Positions 45,681 to 54,537 of a DNA stretch of 64,000 nt are shown in pieces (position 1 is the first letter of the stretch; every line of letters starts with the position of its first letter). Source of the DNA: Limimaricola variabilis. Its GTDB lineage: Bacteria; Pseudomonadota; Alphaproteobacteria; Rhodobacterales; Rhodobacteraceae. The stretch lies in the NCBI RefSeq assembly GCF_014195545.1, contig NZ_JACIBX010000002.1, forward strand, positions 186,001-250,000, written 5' to 3'. The position numbers and the translations under genes were made by a program. Under the pieces are notes generated by a model. It was not told the DNA's origin and searched no databases. It was given only the letters and a program-made list of their open reading frames with translations.

Positions 45681-46765
45681 TGCGCGGGGCGCGGCTCGGC
45701 GCCCTGCTCTCCACGCTTGCCCTCCCGCTTGCGGCCGAACCGATCCGGATCGCCAGCTACGACCCCGAACTGAGCCGCGACGGCCCCGGCCTGCTTTTGC
45801 GCGATCTGCAGCGCGGCGAGGATCCGCAGATCGCCGCCATGGCCCGGATCGTCGCCCATGCCGCCCCCGACATCCTGCTGCTCACGGGCGTCGACCGCGA
45901 CGCGCAGGGCGCGACGCTCGACGCGCTCGCGGCGCGGCTGCAGGCGGCGGGCGCGCCGGACTATCCGCACCGCCTCGCCCCGCCCTCCAATGCGGGGCTG
46001 GCCTCCGGGCTCGATCTCGACGGCGATGGCCGCATCGACGGGGCGCGCGATTCCCATGGCTACGGCCGCTCCACCGGCGACGGGGCCATGGCGCTGCTGT
46101 CGCGCTTCCCGCTGCGGCTGGAGCGCGACCTGACCGGGCTGCTCTGGCGCGACCTGCCGGGCGCGGAGCAGCCCGCAATCGAGGGCACACCGTTTCCCTC
46201 CGCCGAAGCGCAGGCGGCGCGGCGGCTGTCGAGCGCGGGACACTGGGTGGTGCGGGCCGAGACCCCGTCCGGGCCGCTCCGGCTGCTGGCCTTCGCCGCG
46301 ACCCCGCCGGTCTTCGACGGGCCCGAGGATCTCAACGGGCTGCGCAACCGCGACGAGATCCGGCTGTGGCCGCGCCTCATGGACGGGGATCTCGGCCCCG
46401 CCCCCGCGCCGCCCTTCGTCATCCTGGGCCTTGCCAATCTCGACCCCGCCGATGGGGAAGGACGCCGCGAGGCGATGCGCGCGCTGCTCGGCGACCCGCG
46501 TCTCGCCGACCCCCTCCCCGGCAGCGAGGGCGGCCGCGCGGCGGCCGATCCCGCCCATGCGGGCGACCCCTCGCACGACACGGCCGACTGGGATGCCCCC
46601 CCGGACGGCCCCGGCAACCTGCGGGTCGATTACGTCCTGCCCTCGCGCGACGGGCTGGCCGTCATCGATGCCGGCGTGGTCTGGCCCGCCACCGGCCCGC
46701 TGGCCGAGGCCGCGGCGCGCGCCTCGGCGCACCGGCTGGTCTGGGTCGATCTCGAACTGGAGTGA
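45680..46765 (+). CDS. Endonuclease/exonuclease/phosphatase-family protein
   Basis: A 361-residue exported protein with a Sec-like signal (MRGARLGALLSTLALPLAAE). The fold of the EEP (DNase I-like) family is indicated by RIASYDPEL near the start, NGLRNRDEIRLWPRLMDGDL mid-protein, FVILGLANLDPADGEGRREAM with an N-D pair (metal/catalytic), and the terminal RVDYVLPSRDGL (Asp). A Gly/Asp-rich insert DLDGDGRIDGARDSHGYGR may bind calcium. Phosphodiesterase activity is inferred from family; substrate unknown. Coupled to the upstream membrane protein. Confidence 0.75.
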   Translation: MRGARLGALLSTLALPLAAEPIRIASYDPELSRDGPGLLLRDLQRGEDPQIAAMARIVAHAAPDILLLTGVDRDAQGATLDALAARLQAAGAPDYPHRLAPPSNAGLASGLDLDGDGRIDGARDSHGYGRSTGDGAMALLSRFPLRLERDLTGLLWRDLPGAEQPAIEGTPFPSAEAQAARRLSSAGHWVVRAETPSGPLRLLAFAATPPVFDGPEDLNGLRNRDEIRLWPRLMDGDLGPAPAPPFVILGLANLDPADGEGRREAMRALLGDPRLADPLPGSEGGRAAADPAHAGDPSHDTADWDAPPDGPGNLRVDYVLPSRDGLAVIDAGVVWPATGPLAEAAARASAHRLVWVDLELE

Positions 46766-46787
46766 GCGCGGGCGGCCGGGCGCGAAC

Positions 46788-46816
46788 TTGACCCGAGGGC
46801 GACCACGGGCTACCGC
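46788..46816 (+). promoter_or_regulatory. Candidate promoter for leuB
   Basis: TTGACC (46788-46793), 17 bases, then TACCGC (46811-46816), 36 bases before the leuB start. The -35 is good, the -10 weak. Confidence 0.35.
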
Positions 46817-46852
46817 ATCGCCATTCCATTCGTTTCAACCCGGAGCGCCAAA

Positions 46853-47959
46853 GTGTCCAATCCTTCCCTTCTGATCCTCGCCGGCGACGGCATCGGTCCC
46901 GAAGTCATGAACGAGGTGAAGAAGATCATCGGCTGGTACGGCGAGAAGCGCGATCTCGCCTTCGACGTCGAGGAGGACCTCGTCGGCGGCGCGGCCTATG
47001 ACGCGCATGGCACCCCGCTCACCGACGCCACCATGGAGCGTGCCCAGAACGCCGACGCCGTGCTGCTCGGCGCCGTGGGCGGCCCGAAATACGACACGCT
47101 CGACTTCTCGGTGAAGCCCGAGCGCGGCCTGCTGCGCCTGCGCAAGGAAATGGACCTGTTCTCGAACCTGCGCCCGGCGCAGTGCTTCGACGCGCTGGCC
47201 GATTTCTCCTCGCTCAAGCGCGAGGTGGTTGCCGGCCTCGACATCATGATCGTGCGCGAGCTGACCTCGGGCGTCTATTTCGGCGAGCCGCGCGGCATCC
47301 ACAAGGAAGGCAACGAGCGCGTCGGCATCAACACCCAGCGCTACACCGAGAGCGAGATCGCCCGCGTCGCGCGCTCCGCCTTCGAGCTGGCCCGCCGCCG
47401 GAACAACAAGGTCTGCTCGATGGAGAAGGCCAACGTCATGGAGTCGGGCGTGCTCTGGCGCCAGGTGGTGACCGAGATCCACGAGGCCGAGTATCCGGAT
47501 GTCGAGCTGAGCCACATGTATGCCGATGCCGGCGCCATGCAGCTCTGCCGCTGGCCCAAGCAGTTCGACGTGATCGTCACCGACAACCTGTTCGGCGACC
47601 TGCTCTCGGACGCCGCGGCGATGCTGACCGGTAGCCTGGGCATGCTGCCCTCCGCGTCCCTGGGTGCACCGATGGCCAATGGCCGTCCCAAGGCGCTCTA
47701 CGAGCCGGTGCACGGCTCGGCTCCCGACATCGCGGGTCAGGGCAAGGCCAACCCGATCGCCTGCATCCTGTCGTTCGCCATGGCGCTGCGCTACAGCTTC
47801 GACAATGGCGACGAGGCGACCCGCCTCGAGCAGGCCGTCGAGAAGGTGCTGGCCGATGGCAAGCGCACCGCCGACCTGCTCGGCCCCGAGGGCGGCACGC
47901 CGATCTCCACCGCCGAGATGGGCGACGCCATCATCGCCGCGCTCGACGCCTCGATCTGA
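46853..47959 (+). CDS. leuB: 3-isopropylmalate dehydrogenase
   Basis: Oxidatively decarboxylates 3-isopropylmalate in leucine synthesis. 368 residues from GTG 46853. Conserved motifs: NAD-related [19 protein letters not shown], substrate region [16 protein letters not shown]-like, and the Asp/Lys site [28 protein letters not shown]. Metal-ligand Asp residues lie in [10 protein letters not shown] and further. A GGAGC site lies 9-13 bases upstream. Separate from leuCD. Confidence 0.97.
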   Translation: MSNPSLLILAGDGIGPEVMNEVKKIIGWYGEKRDLAFDVEEDLVGGAAYDAHGTPLTDATMERAQNADAVLLGAVGGPKYDTLDFSVKPERGLLRLRKEMDLFSNLRPAQCFDALADFSSLKREVVAGLDIMIVRELTSGVYFGEPRGIHKEGNERVGINTQRYTESEIARVARSAFELARRRNNKVCSMEKANVMESGVLWRQVVTEIHEAEYPDVELSHMYADAGAMQLCRWPKQFDVIVTDNLFGDLLSDAAAMLTGSLGMLPSASLGAPMANGRPKALYEPVHGSAPDIAGQGKANPIACILSFAMALRYSFDNGDEATRLEQAVEKVLADGKRTADLLGPEGGTPISTAEMGDAIIAALDASI

Positions 47960-48072
47960 CACCGGTCATGCGGGCGGGGAAACCTGCCCGCATAACCCTC
48001 CCCGGCTTGCATCGCGCGCGGGGCTCGGACAATGGTGGCGCTATCATCGCCATTTCGACCGGGAGAACGCGC

Positions 48073-49038
48073 ATGGGTGACAATGCGAGAGGCGCGCTGC
48101 TGGCGCTTGCTTCCTTCGGCGTCTTCGCCACGCATGACGTGGTCATCAAGGTGCTGGGCAGCGGCTACTCGCCGGTGCAGCTGATCTTCTTCTCGGTGAC
48201 GCTCGCCTTCCCGCTGGCGCTGGTGATGATCATCGGCGATCCCGAACCCGGCACCCTGCGTCCGCGTCACCCCTGGTGGGTCGCGCTGCGGACCGCCGCC
48301 GGCTTCCTGACCGCGACATCCGCCTTCTACGCCTTCTCGCAGCTGCCATTGGCACAGGTCTACGCGCTGATCTTCGCGACGCCGCTGCTGATCACCGTGC
48401 TGGCCATCCCCGTGCTGGGTGAAACCGTCGGCATCCACCGCTGGGCGGCGGTCCTGGTGGGTCTCGCGGGGGTGCTGGTGGTGCTCAGGCCCGGCCAGAC
48501 CGAGCTGTCGCTGGGCCATCTCGCGGCGCTCGGCGTGGCGATCGGCGGCTCCACCGCGTCGATCGTGGTGCGCAAGATCGGCCATGACGAGCGCCCCGTC
48601 GTGCTGCTGCTCTACCCGATGATCGCCAATTTCGTGCTGATGGGCGCGGCTCTGGCCTTCGTCTACAAGCCGATGCCGATCTCGGATTTCGGGCTGATGG
48701 CGCTGATCGCGGTGCTGGGCTGGATCGGCGGGCGGATCATGGTCGCGGCCTATTCCACCGGCGAGGCGGTCGTGGTCGCGCCGATGCAGTACAGCCAGAT
48801 CATCTGGGCCACCGCCTATGGCGCGCTGTTCTTCGACGAGCTGCCCGACGGGGCGACCATCCTCGGCACCGGAATCATCATCGCCTCCGGCATCTACATC
48901 GTGCTGCGCGAGGGCCGCGGCGGCAGGTCGGCGCACCGCCCCGTCTCGCAGACGCGGCTGCGCTGGGAGACCGGTAGCGCGCCGCGCGCCAGCGTGCTCA
49001 AGCGGTTCCTGCGGCCCGGACGGTTCCGCCAGGAATGA
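48073..49038 (+). CDS. DMT-superfamily (EamA) transporter
   Basis: A 321-residue permease of the drug/metabolite transporter superfamily with ten predicted helices in two EamA repeats (GALLALASFGVFATHDVVIKVL and GHLAALGVAIGGSTASIVVRKI-type starts), and a basic cytoplasmic C-tail (about 40 residues). The start ATG 48073 has GGGAGAAC upstream. The exporter substrate is not deducible. 113 bases after leuB, with a hairpin between (TGCGGGC/GCCCGCA, about 47968-47991) that lacks a T-run. Confidence 0.88.
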   Translation: MGDNARGALLALASFGVFATHDVVIKVLGSGYSPVQLIFFSVTLAFPLALVMIIGDPEPGTLRPRHPWWVALRTAAGFLTATSAFYAFSQLPLAQVYALIFATPLLITVLAIPVLGETVGIHRWAAVLVGLAGVLVVLRPGQTELSLGHLAALGVAIGGSTASIVVRKIGHDERPVVLLLYPMIANFVLMGAALAFVYKPMPISDFGLMALIAVLGWIGGRIMVAAYSTGEAVVVAPMQYSQIIWATAYGALFFDELPDGATILGTGIIIASGIYIVLREGRGGRSAHRPVSQTRLRWETGSAPRASVLKRFLRPGRFRQE

Positions 49039-49051
49039 TCGCCACCCCCTC

Positions 49052-49079
49052 TTGCAAAGCGGCAAACAAGGCGTTAGGT
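49052..49079 (+). promoter_or_regulatory. Candidate promoter for tRNA-Pro
   Basis: TTGCAA (49052-49057), 16 bases, then TTAGGT (49074-49079), ending 12 bases before the tRNA. The position fits a tRNA promoter. Confidence 0.4.
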
Positions 49080-49091
49080 CGGCGCCACGGT

Positions 49092-49168
49092 CGGAGTGTA
49101 GCGCAGCCTGGTAGCGCACCTGCTTCGGGAGCAGGGGGTCGGAGGTTCGAATCCTCTCACTCCGACCA
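49092..49168 (+). tRNA. tRNA-Pro (anticodon CGG)
   Basis: A complete 77-base cloverleaf: acceptor CGGAGTG/CACTCCG (49092-49098 with 49158-49164), discriminator A, encoded CCA (49166-49168). D-arm GCGC...GCGC type, anticodon stem CCTGC/GCAGG (49119-49123 with 49131-49135) with loop TTCGGGA; anticodon CGG at 49126-49128. T-arm with GGTTCGAATCC. Followed by GTTTTT, a likely end signal. Confidence 0.97.
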
Positions 49169-49266
49169 GTTTTTCCCCACATGACAGCCTCGATGCGCAG
49201 CCGGGCGCTTTCCCTTCCGTCGCGAAACGTGTAGGGACCGCTCGAACTTTCAGGAGGCTCCAGAAC

Positions 49267-50289
49267 ATGGGCTACAAGGTCGTCGTCGTCGGCGCCACGG
49301 GCAACGTGGGTCGCGAAATGCTCAACATCCTGGACGAGCGCGCGTTTCCGATCGAGGAAATCGCCGTTCTCGCCAGCCGCCGCTCGCTCGGCACCGAGGT
49401 GAGCTTCGGCGACCGAACTTTGAAAACCCAGGACCTCGCTGCCTTCGATTTCACCGGCTGGGACATCGCGCTCTTCGCCGTGGGCTCCGAGGCCACCAAG
49501 GAATACGCCCCCAAGGCCGCCTCGCAGGGCTGCGTGGTGATCGACAACTCGTCGCTCTACCGCATGGACCCCGACGTCCCGCTGGTGGTGCCCGAGGTCA
49601 ACGCCGACGCCGTGCTGGGCTACACCAAGAAGAACATCATCGCGAACCCGAACTGCTCGACCGCGCAGATGGTGGTGGCGCTCAAGCCGCTGCATGACCG
49701 CGCCAAGATCAAGCGGGTCGTCGTCTCGACCTACCAGTCGGTCTCCGGCACCGGCAAGGACGCGATCGACGAGCTGTGGAACCAGACCAAGGGCATGTAC
49801 GTGCCCGGCCAGGAGGTCGCGCCTTCGGTCTATCCGCGTCAGATCGCCTTCAACGTGATCCCGCATATCGACGTCTTCATGGAGGATGGCGGGACCAAGG
49901 AAGAGTGGAAGATGATGGTCGAGACCAAGAAGATCCTCGACCCGTCGATCAAGCTCACCGCCACCTGCGTGCGGGTGCCGGTCTTCGTCGGTCACTCCGA
50001 GGCGATCAACATCGAGTTCGAGGAATTCCTCGACGAGGACGAGGCCCGCGACATCCTGCGCGAGGCCCCGGGCGTCATGGTGATCGACAAGCGCGAGCCC
50101 GGTGGCTACGTGACCCCGGTCGAATGCGTGGGCGACTTCGCCACCTTCATCAGCCGGATCCGCCAGGACTCGACCATCGAGAACGGCCTGAACCTGTGGT
50201 GCGTCTCCGACAACTTGCGCAAGGGCGCGGCGCTCAACGCGGTGCAGATCGCCGAAGTGCTCGGCCAGAAGGCCCTCAAGAAAGGGTAA
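49267..50289 (+). CDS. asd: Aspartate-semialdehyde dehydrogenase
   Basis: Second step from aspartate towards lysine/DAP, threonine and methionine. 340 residues. NADP motif VVVGATGNVGREM (about residues 6-18), catalytic Cys in IIANPNCSTAQMV (about 126-138), and a substrate Arg/His region near TCVRVPVFVGHSEA (His about 245). Ribosome site AGGAGG 9-14 bases upstream. Supplies the pathway that uses dapD and dapE elsewhere in the window. Confidence 0.97.
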   Translation: MGYKVVVVGATGNVGREMLNILDERAFPIEEIAVLASRRSLGTEVSFGDRTLKTQDLAAFDFTGWDIALFAVGSEATKEYAPKAASQGCVVIDNSSLYRMDPDVPLVVPEVNADAVLGYTKKNIIANPNCSTAQMVVALKPLHDRAKIKRVVVSTYQSVSGTGKDAIDELWNQTKGMYVPGQEVAPSVYPRQIAFNVIPHIDVFMEDGGTKEEWKMMVETKKILDPSIKLTATCVRVPVFVGHSEAINIEFEEFLDEDEARDILREAPGVMVIDKREPGGYVTPVECVGDFATFISRIRQDSTIENGLNLWCVSDNLRKGAALNAVQIAEVLGQKALKKG

Positions 50290-50299
50290 GGCGCGCCCC

Positions 50300-50358
50300 G
50301 ATGAGGCTCCGCCGGAGCCTCGTCAGCGCCGAACGGCCCCATGCAGACGCATGGGGCC
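50300..50358. other. Two tandem hairpins after asd
   Basis: GATGAGGCTCC.../GGAGCCTCGTC (50300-50323) and GGCCCCATGC/GCATGGGGCC (50335-50344 with 50349-50358). Neither has a T-run. They could act as bidirectional end structures for asd and the minus-strand PepSY-like gene. Confidence 0.5.
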
Positions 50359-50427
50359 GCCCATCACACGCACTGAACGGTCAGAGGCGAAACCACGTCG
50401 CGGAGGCGTTCTCCTTCCCTCCCGATC

Positions 50428-50697
50428 TCAACGATCGTGGGAACGGACATAATCCAACGACGAAATGCTGCCGTTGCGTGGGTGGATGGTCAGGGCGACC
50501 TCGCTGCCGTTTCGGTCGAAGGCGACGATCCTGCGGGCGTCGGTGTCGACCAGCCGCACATGGCGGTAGCCGTTCTCCTGCAACTGCGAGGCGACTCCCT
50601 CCAGATAGCCCGGCACGGCCGCATCCTGCGCCGCCGCGGCCCATGGCTGCACCAGCACGGCGAGCCCGAGGCCCGTCGCGAGAATTGCGATTCTCAT
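50428..50697 (-). CDS. Small exported PepSY-like protein
   Basis: An 89-residue protein (start ATG 50697; an ATG at 50715 would add six residues). Signal peptide residues 1-24 ending PWAAAAQ. Mature part: GYLEGVASQLQENGYRHVRLVDTDARRIVAFDRNGSEVALTIHPRNGSISSL, which fits the PepSY fold (an alpha-beta unit with a basic/acidic groove), a domain thought to inhibit or chaperone secreted enzymes. Ribosome site is weak (GGAAA). Standalone gene; target unknown. Confidence 0.72.
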   Translation of the reverse strand: MRIAILATGLGLAVLVQPWAAAAQDAAVPGYLEGVASQLQENGYRHVRLVDTDARRIVAFDRNGSEVALTIHPRNGSISSLDYVRSHDR

Positions 50698-50982
50698 AAA
50701 ATTTCCAATCATCAAGCAAGAGCGTCCCGGCCCTGCACCACGGCATGGGGCACGGTCGTCATGACGCCGTTCATGGACTTCGGATGACGCGCCCCCGAGA
50801 GAAGTGACGCAGGGTAACACGCATCGTCATCGTGCCAGCGCGGGCCCTTCGATGCAATCGCACCACGATCCGGTGGCGGTACGGATCGCCGATGGGACAG
50901 AGCTGTGCAAGGGACAAGCCGATGCAATCGGACGGCATTTCCCGCGCCCGCAGAGTTCGAAGATCGACGTGTGCACCACTCG

Positions 50983-51007
50983 CACCGGGCGAAGTTTTCA
51001 CCCGGTG
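50983..51007. other. Hairpin downstream of the receiver gene; contents of 50698-51030
   Basis: CACCGGG (50983-50989) and CCCGGTG (51001-51007), 11-base loop, lies 24 bases beyond the end of the minus-strand receiver gene and may end its transcript. The rest of 50698-51030 has no convincing gene. It does contain two copies of CGATGCAATCG (50850-50860 and 50930-50940). Confidence 0.45.
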
Positions 51008-51030
51008 AATGCAGCGGTGGAGAGCCTAAT

Positions 51031-51453
51031 CTACCCGCGGCTGCGAATCGCGCCCGGCTGCGCGCTGCCGACCGCTTCCTGCAGCGCCTCGATGATCATC
51101 CCCATGTCGCAGGGCTTCTCCAGCACCGGCGCACCGATATTGGAGATGGTCTCCCCCAGACGCTGCAAATCGCCCGAATGCAGGACGAAGGGCACCCCGC
51201 GCGCCCGCAGCGCCTCGACGATCGGCAGGCAGGTTTCCGAGCGGCCGAGGGTCACGTCGAGCAGCGCCACGTCGAGTTCCTGCTCCAGCCGCTGCATCCC
51301 CTGGCGCAGGTTGCGGCCATAGACCACCTCGGCCCCCGCCTCCTCCAGCGTCTCGTTGATGTCCATGGCGATCAGCACCTCGTCCTCGACCACCAGGACG
51401 GTCAGGCCTGCGAGCGGGCGATGGCCGGACCCCGGCCTGTTGATCTCGGTCAT
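51031..51453 (-). CDS. Single-domain response regulator (receiver only)
   Basis: A 140-residue receiver domain without output domain, start ATG 51453 with GAGGG ahead. Acidic pocket VVEDE, phospho-Asp in ALLDVTLG, Lys in LEKPCD. It lies immediately downstream of the LOV kinase (its GTG alternative start at 51465 would overlap the kinase stop at 51462), so it is the probable phosphate acceptor of that kinase. Downstream output is unknown; such receivers often act as sinks or pass phosphate to others. Confidence 0.88.
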   Translation of the reverse strand: MTEINRPGSGHRPLAGLTVLVVEDEVLIAMDINETLEEAGAEVVYGRNLRQGMQRLEQELDVALLDVTLGRSETCLPIVEALRARGVPFVLHSGDLQRLGETISNIGAPVLEKPCDMGMIIEALQEAVGSAQPGAIRSRG

Positions 51454-51461
51454 GACGTCCC

Positions 51462-52538
51462 TCACAGGCTGGTCGGAAAGCTTATCTCGACCCGCAACCC
51501 TTCTGGGCGCCAGTCATGGCTGATTTCGCCGTCGCCCATGGCGAGCATGCGGCGGATGATGGTGGTGCCGACCCCGCGGCGCTTGGGCGGCCCCTCGGGC
51601 GCAGGCCCGCCGCTCTCGCGCCAGTCGAGCCGCAGTCGCTCCTCGCCCTCGGCATCGGTCTCGCGCGCCCAGGCAAGCCGGACATGGCCATCCGGCACCG
51701 AATAGGCGCCGTGCTTGACGGCGTTGATCGCCAGCTCGTGCAGCGTCAGCGCCAGCACCGAGACGATGTTGCTGTCGAGCGGGACCGCCCCGCCCTCCAG
51801 CGTCAAACCCGCCTCGCCGCTCGGCGCATAGGGCAGCAGCAGGTCGCGGAACAGCGGGTGGGGATCGGTCGGGCCCTCGGTGAAGGACACCTCCAGCATC
51901 GCCTCGTGGGCGCGCCCCAGCGACCGGATCCGGGCATTGATCTTCTCGGCCAGCTCCTCGGCGTCGTCGAGCTTGCCGGTCATGGTGACGACCGACGAGA
52001 TCACCGCGAACATGTTCTTCATGCGGTGGCTGATCTCGCGCTCCATCATCCGCGCATGTTTCTCGTCGGCGCGGGCGGCGTGGACGTCGGTCACGTCCCA
52101 TTGCGACCCGAACAGATACCGCACCGAGCCGTCCTCGTTGTAGATCGGCCCCAGATGCAGCGCGTTCCAAAAGGCCGAGCCGTCCTTGCGGTAGTTGAGC
52201 AGTTCGACCACCACCACGTCTTCGTTGGCGATCGCCTGGCGCAGCTTGCGCACCTGCTCGGGATCGGTGCCCGGCCCCTGCAGGAAGCGGCAGTTCCGGC
52301 CGATGATCTCCTCTTCCTCATAGCCGGTCAGATCGCGGAAGGCGCGATTGACGAAGACGAGCGGCTGGTCGGGCAGGTTCGGGTCGGCGAGGCAGATCGC
52401 CATGCGGGTCTGGGCCATCGCCTGCTCGAACAGCACCCCGGACTCGGAATGGATCGGCATGCGCTGCGCCTGGTTGCGCGCCCGGTCGAATTCCTTGCCG
52501 TGCTCGTCCCGCGTGCTGCGATGTGCTTGGTCGCTCAT
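51462..52538 (-). CDS. LOV-domain blue-light sensor histidine kinase (HWE/HisKA_2 type)
   Basis: 358 residues, soluble. LOV domain about 35-150: flavin-adduct Cys83 in GRNCRFLQGP, NYRKDG (Asn115), FWN (Asn125) and the Gln of LFGSQWDVT (Gln146) that reads flavin protonation. A short linker follows, then a HisKA_2/HWE kinase: EISHRMKNMFAVISS with His171 as the phospho-His, HELAINAVKHGAYS (N-box) and GVGTTIIRRMLA. Blue-light activation is expected from the family. Partner is the receiver at 51031-51453. A related HWE kinase with a phytochrome sensor lies at the left end of the window. Confidence 0.93.
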   Translation of the reverse strand: MSDQAHRSTRDEHGKEFDRARNQAQRMPIHSESGVLFEQAMAQTRMAICLADPNLPDQPLVFVNRAFRDLTGYEEEEIIGRNCRFLQGPGTDPEQVRKLRQAIANEDVVVVELLNYRKDGSAFWNALHLGPIYNEDGSVRYLFGSQWDVTDVHAARADEKHARMMEREISHRMKNMFAVISSVVTMTGKLDDAEELAEKINARIRSLGRAHEAMLEVSFTEGPTDPHPLFRDLLLPYAPSGEAGLTLEGGAVPLDSNIVSVLALTLHELAINAVKHGAYSVPDGHVRLAWARETDAEGEERLRLDWRESGGPAPEGPPKRRGVGTTIIRRMLAMGDGEISHDWRPEGLRVEISFPTSL

Positions 52539-52655
52539 GTCAAACCCATGCGTCTCGCCGGATCGCGGCCCGGCTCGTCATACGAAGGCAGAAGATAAGA
52601 CAACGCCGGCGGCAGTCCAGCCTCCCCCACGCGGCCGTTACGTCGTGACCCGGGG

Positions 52656-53153
52656 TCAGCCCTGCTGACGTCGCGACGAATGATCCGACGGTTCCGCGCC
52701 GCTCAGCGCCTCGACCATCCGCTCGTAGAAGCGCGCATAGCCCTCGACCCGCTGCCAGATCCCGGCGCAGCCATCGGGCAACTGTTCGAGGGTCGCGCCG
52801 ATCTCGGCCCGGGCCCGCTCAAGGCTCGCGGCCTCGGCCGCCAGCATGCTCTCATAAGGGTCGTCGGCGAGGCGAAAGAAGTCCTGCCGCTGGCCGGGCT
52901 TGCCGACGCGCTTGATCATGCCCCGATCCTCGAGCAGCCGGGTGGCCGAGCTGACGCTGCCGCGGCTGACGCCGAGCCGGGTGGCGAGATCGGCGAAGGA
53001 GACGGTCTCGCCGTCGAAGACCAGCAGCGCGAAGACCCGCCCCGCGATGCGCGGCAAACCCTTGGATTGCGCGATCAGGCCGACCTTCTCGATGAATTCG
53101 CTGCGGATCGCCGCGAGATCGTCGCCCGTCTTCGCGGTGTCGGTGTCGCTCAT
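52656..53153 (-). CDS. GbsR/MarR-family transcriptional regulator
   Basis: A 165-residue winged-helix protein. The DNA-binding part is about residues 35-95: FALLVFDGETVSFADLATRLGVSRGSVSSATRLLEDRGMIKRVGKPGQRQDFFRL, and a C-terminal helical dimerisation region follows. Start ATG 53153 behind AGGAGGG. The wHTH layout and tail resemble GbsR-type MarR relatives. It is divergent from the RND efflux pair, with an inverted repeat in the shared gap, so repression of that pair is the simplest guess. Confidence 0.88.
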   Translation of the reverse strand: MSDTDTAKTGDDLAAIRSEFIEKVGLIAQSKGLPRIAGRVFALLVFDGETVSFADLATRLGVSRGSVSSATRLLEDRGMIKRVGKPGQRQDFFRLADDPYESMLAAEAASLERARAEIGATLEQLPDGCAGIWQRVEGYARFYERMVEALSGAEPSDHSSRRQQG

Positions 53154-53240
53154 CACGGGCCCTCCTAGGCCTTGAAATTAGTCGCAAGGCCCGCGAGGGT
53201 CCATATAGCGCCGGGTGCCGCACATCGTATTTACAGATCG

Positions 53241-53256
53241 TTCAGTCAATACTGAA
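53241..53256. promoter_or_regulatory. Likely operator between regulator and RND genes
   Basis: TTCAGT (53241-53246) and ACTGAA (53251-53256) around CAAT: a perfect 6-bp inverted repeat in a 190-base divergent gap, next to a TTTACA -35-like hexamer (53230-53235). Similar short, AT-richer repeats are typical MarR-family sites. Confidence 0.6.
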
Positions 53257-53343
53257 ACCACTGGACGGATACCTGCCCGCTACCTATATGCGGCCTCGAC
53301 GCGCGCAAGGGCCGCCCTTCGGCGCGGCTGCAGGAGAGCCTCC

Positions 53344-54537
53344 ATGACCATCGAGACCGAGACCGCCCCCGCGCCGCTGCGCTTCGACGACGATGCCGGC
53401 AGCGGGCGGGCCAAATACGTCGCGGGCGGGCTCGTGCTGGCGCTGGTCGGCTGGATGGGCAGCGGCCTCGTGCTGCCGTCGGAACCTGCCCCCGAGGCGG
53501 CGGTCCCCGATCCCGCCCCGCGCCGCGTCGCGGTCGAGGTCCAGCCCTCCCGAGCCCGCGCCGTGGCGCAGGTCTTCGCCGCCGAAGGCCAAGCCCTGCC
53601 CGAGCGCGACACCCAGGTGCTCGCCGAGACCCGTGGCCAGATCGCCGAGGTGCCTGTGCGGCGCGGCGACAGCGTTGTGGCGGGCGACGTCATCGCCCGT
53701 TTCGAGACCACCCGCAGCGCGGCCGATCTGACCCGGGCGGAGGAAGAGCGCACACGCGCCGCGCGCGAGCTCGAGAATGCCCGCACCCTGCTCGAGCGGG
53801 GCAGCGCCACGCAGGACCGCGTCACCGAGGCCCGCGCCGATCTGGCCGCCGCCGAGGCCGCCCTCGCCGCCGCGCAGGAGGCGATGGACGAAACCGTGGT
53901 GCGCGCGCCCTTCGATGGCCGGATCGAGGATCTCGAGGTCGAGGCGGGCGAATTCGTCACCGCCGGCGCCGCGATCGCCCGGGTGGTCGACGCCACCCCG
54001 CTCAGGATCGAGATCCAGGTCCCGCAGCAGCAGCTCTCCCAGATCACCTCGGGGCTGGAGGCGGAGGTGGTCTTCATCACCGGCGACACCGCCCCCGGCG
54101 AGGTCCGTTTCGTCAGCCGTAGCGCCGATCCCCAGACCCGCACCTTCACCGCCGAGATCGAGGTCGCCAACCCCGAGGGCGCGATCCCGGCCGGGGTCAG
54201 CGCCCAGGTCCGCATCGCCACCGGCGAGCGGACCGGGCATTTCGTCTCACCGGCGATCCTGTCGCTCGACACCGACGGCACGCTCGGGGTCAAGACAGTC
54301 GACGACGCGGCGCGGGTGGTGTTCCAACCCGTCCAGATCATCCGCGCCCAGACCGACGGGGTCTGGCTCGCCGGGCTGCCAGACGAGGCGCGGATCATCA
54401 CCGTGGGACAGGGCTTCGTGAATGACGGCGAGCTGGTCGACCCGCGCGACCCGGCCGCCGACACGGCCTCGGCCGAGGGCGCCGCCGCCGTGCAGGACGA
54501 CGCGGCGCCGCGCGTGCTGGTCGAGGCGGCCCGATGA
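53344..54537 (+). CDS. RND efflux periplasmic adaptor (membrane fusion protein)
   Basis: A 397-residue adaptor. A single N-terminal membrane anchor (about 24-45, VAGGLVLALVGWMGSGLVL) tethers it. Lipoyl halves: VPVRRGDSVVAGDVIARFET, and the coiled-coil hairpin (ADLTRAEEERTRAARELENARTL) then APFDGRIEDLEVEAGEFVTAG. Beta-barrel with LRIEIQVPQQQLSQI and SPAILSLDTDG. An acidic C-terminal stretch (AADTASAEGAA...). The start ATG 53344 has CAGGAGAG upstream. Stop overlaps the permease start (ATGA). No outer-membrane channel gene is in the window; it may use a shared TolC. Confidence 0.93.
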   Translation: MTIETETAPAPLRFDDDAGSGRAKYVAGGLVLALVGWMGSGLVLPSEPAPEAAVPDPAPRRVAVEVQPSRARAVAQVFAAEGQALPERDTQVLAETRGQIAEVPVRRGDSVVAGDVIARFETTRSAADLTRAEEERTRAARELENARTLLERGSATQDRVTEARADLAAAEAALAAAQEAMDETVVRAPFDGRIEDLEVEAGEFVTAGAAIARVVDATPLRIEIQVPQQQLSQITSGLEAEVVFITGDTAPGEVRFVSRSADPQTRTFTAEIEVANPEGAIPAGVSAQVRIATGERTGHFVSPAILSLDTDGTLGVKTVDDAARVVFQPVQIIRAQTDGVWLAGLPDEARIITVGQGFVNDGELVDPRDPAADTASAEGAAAVQDDAAPRVLVEAAR

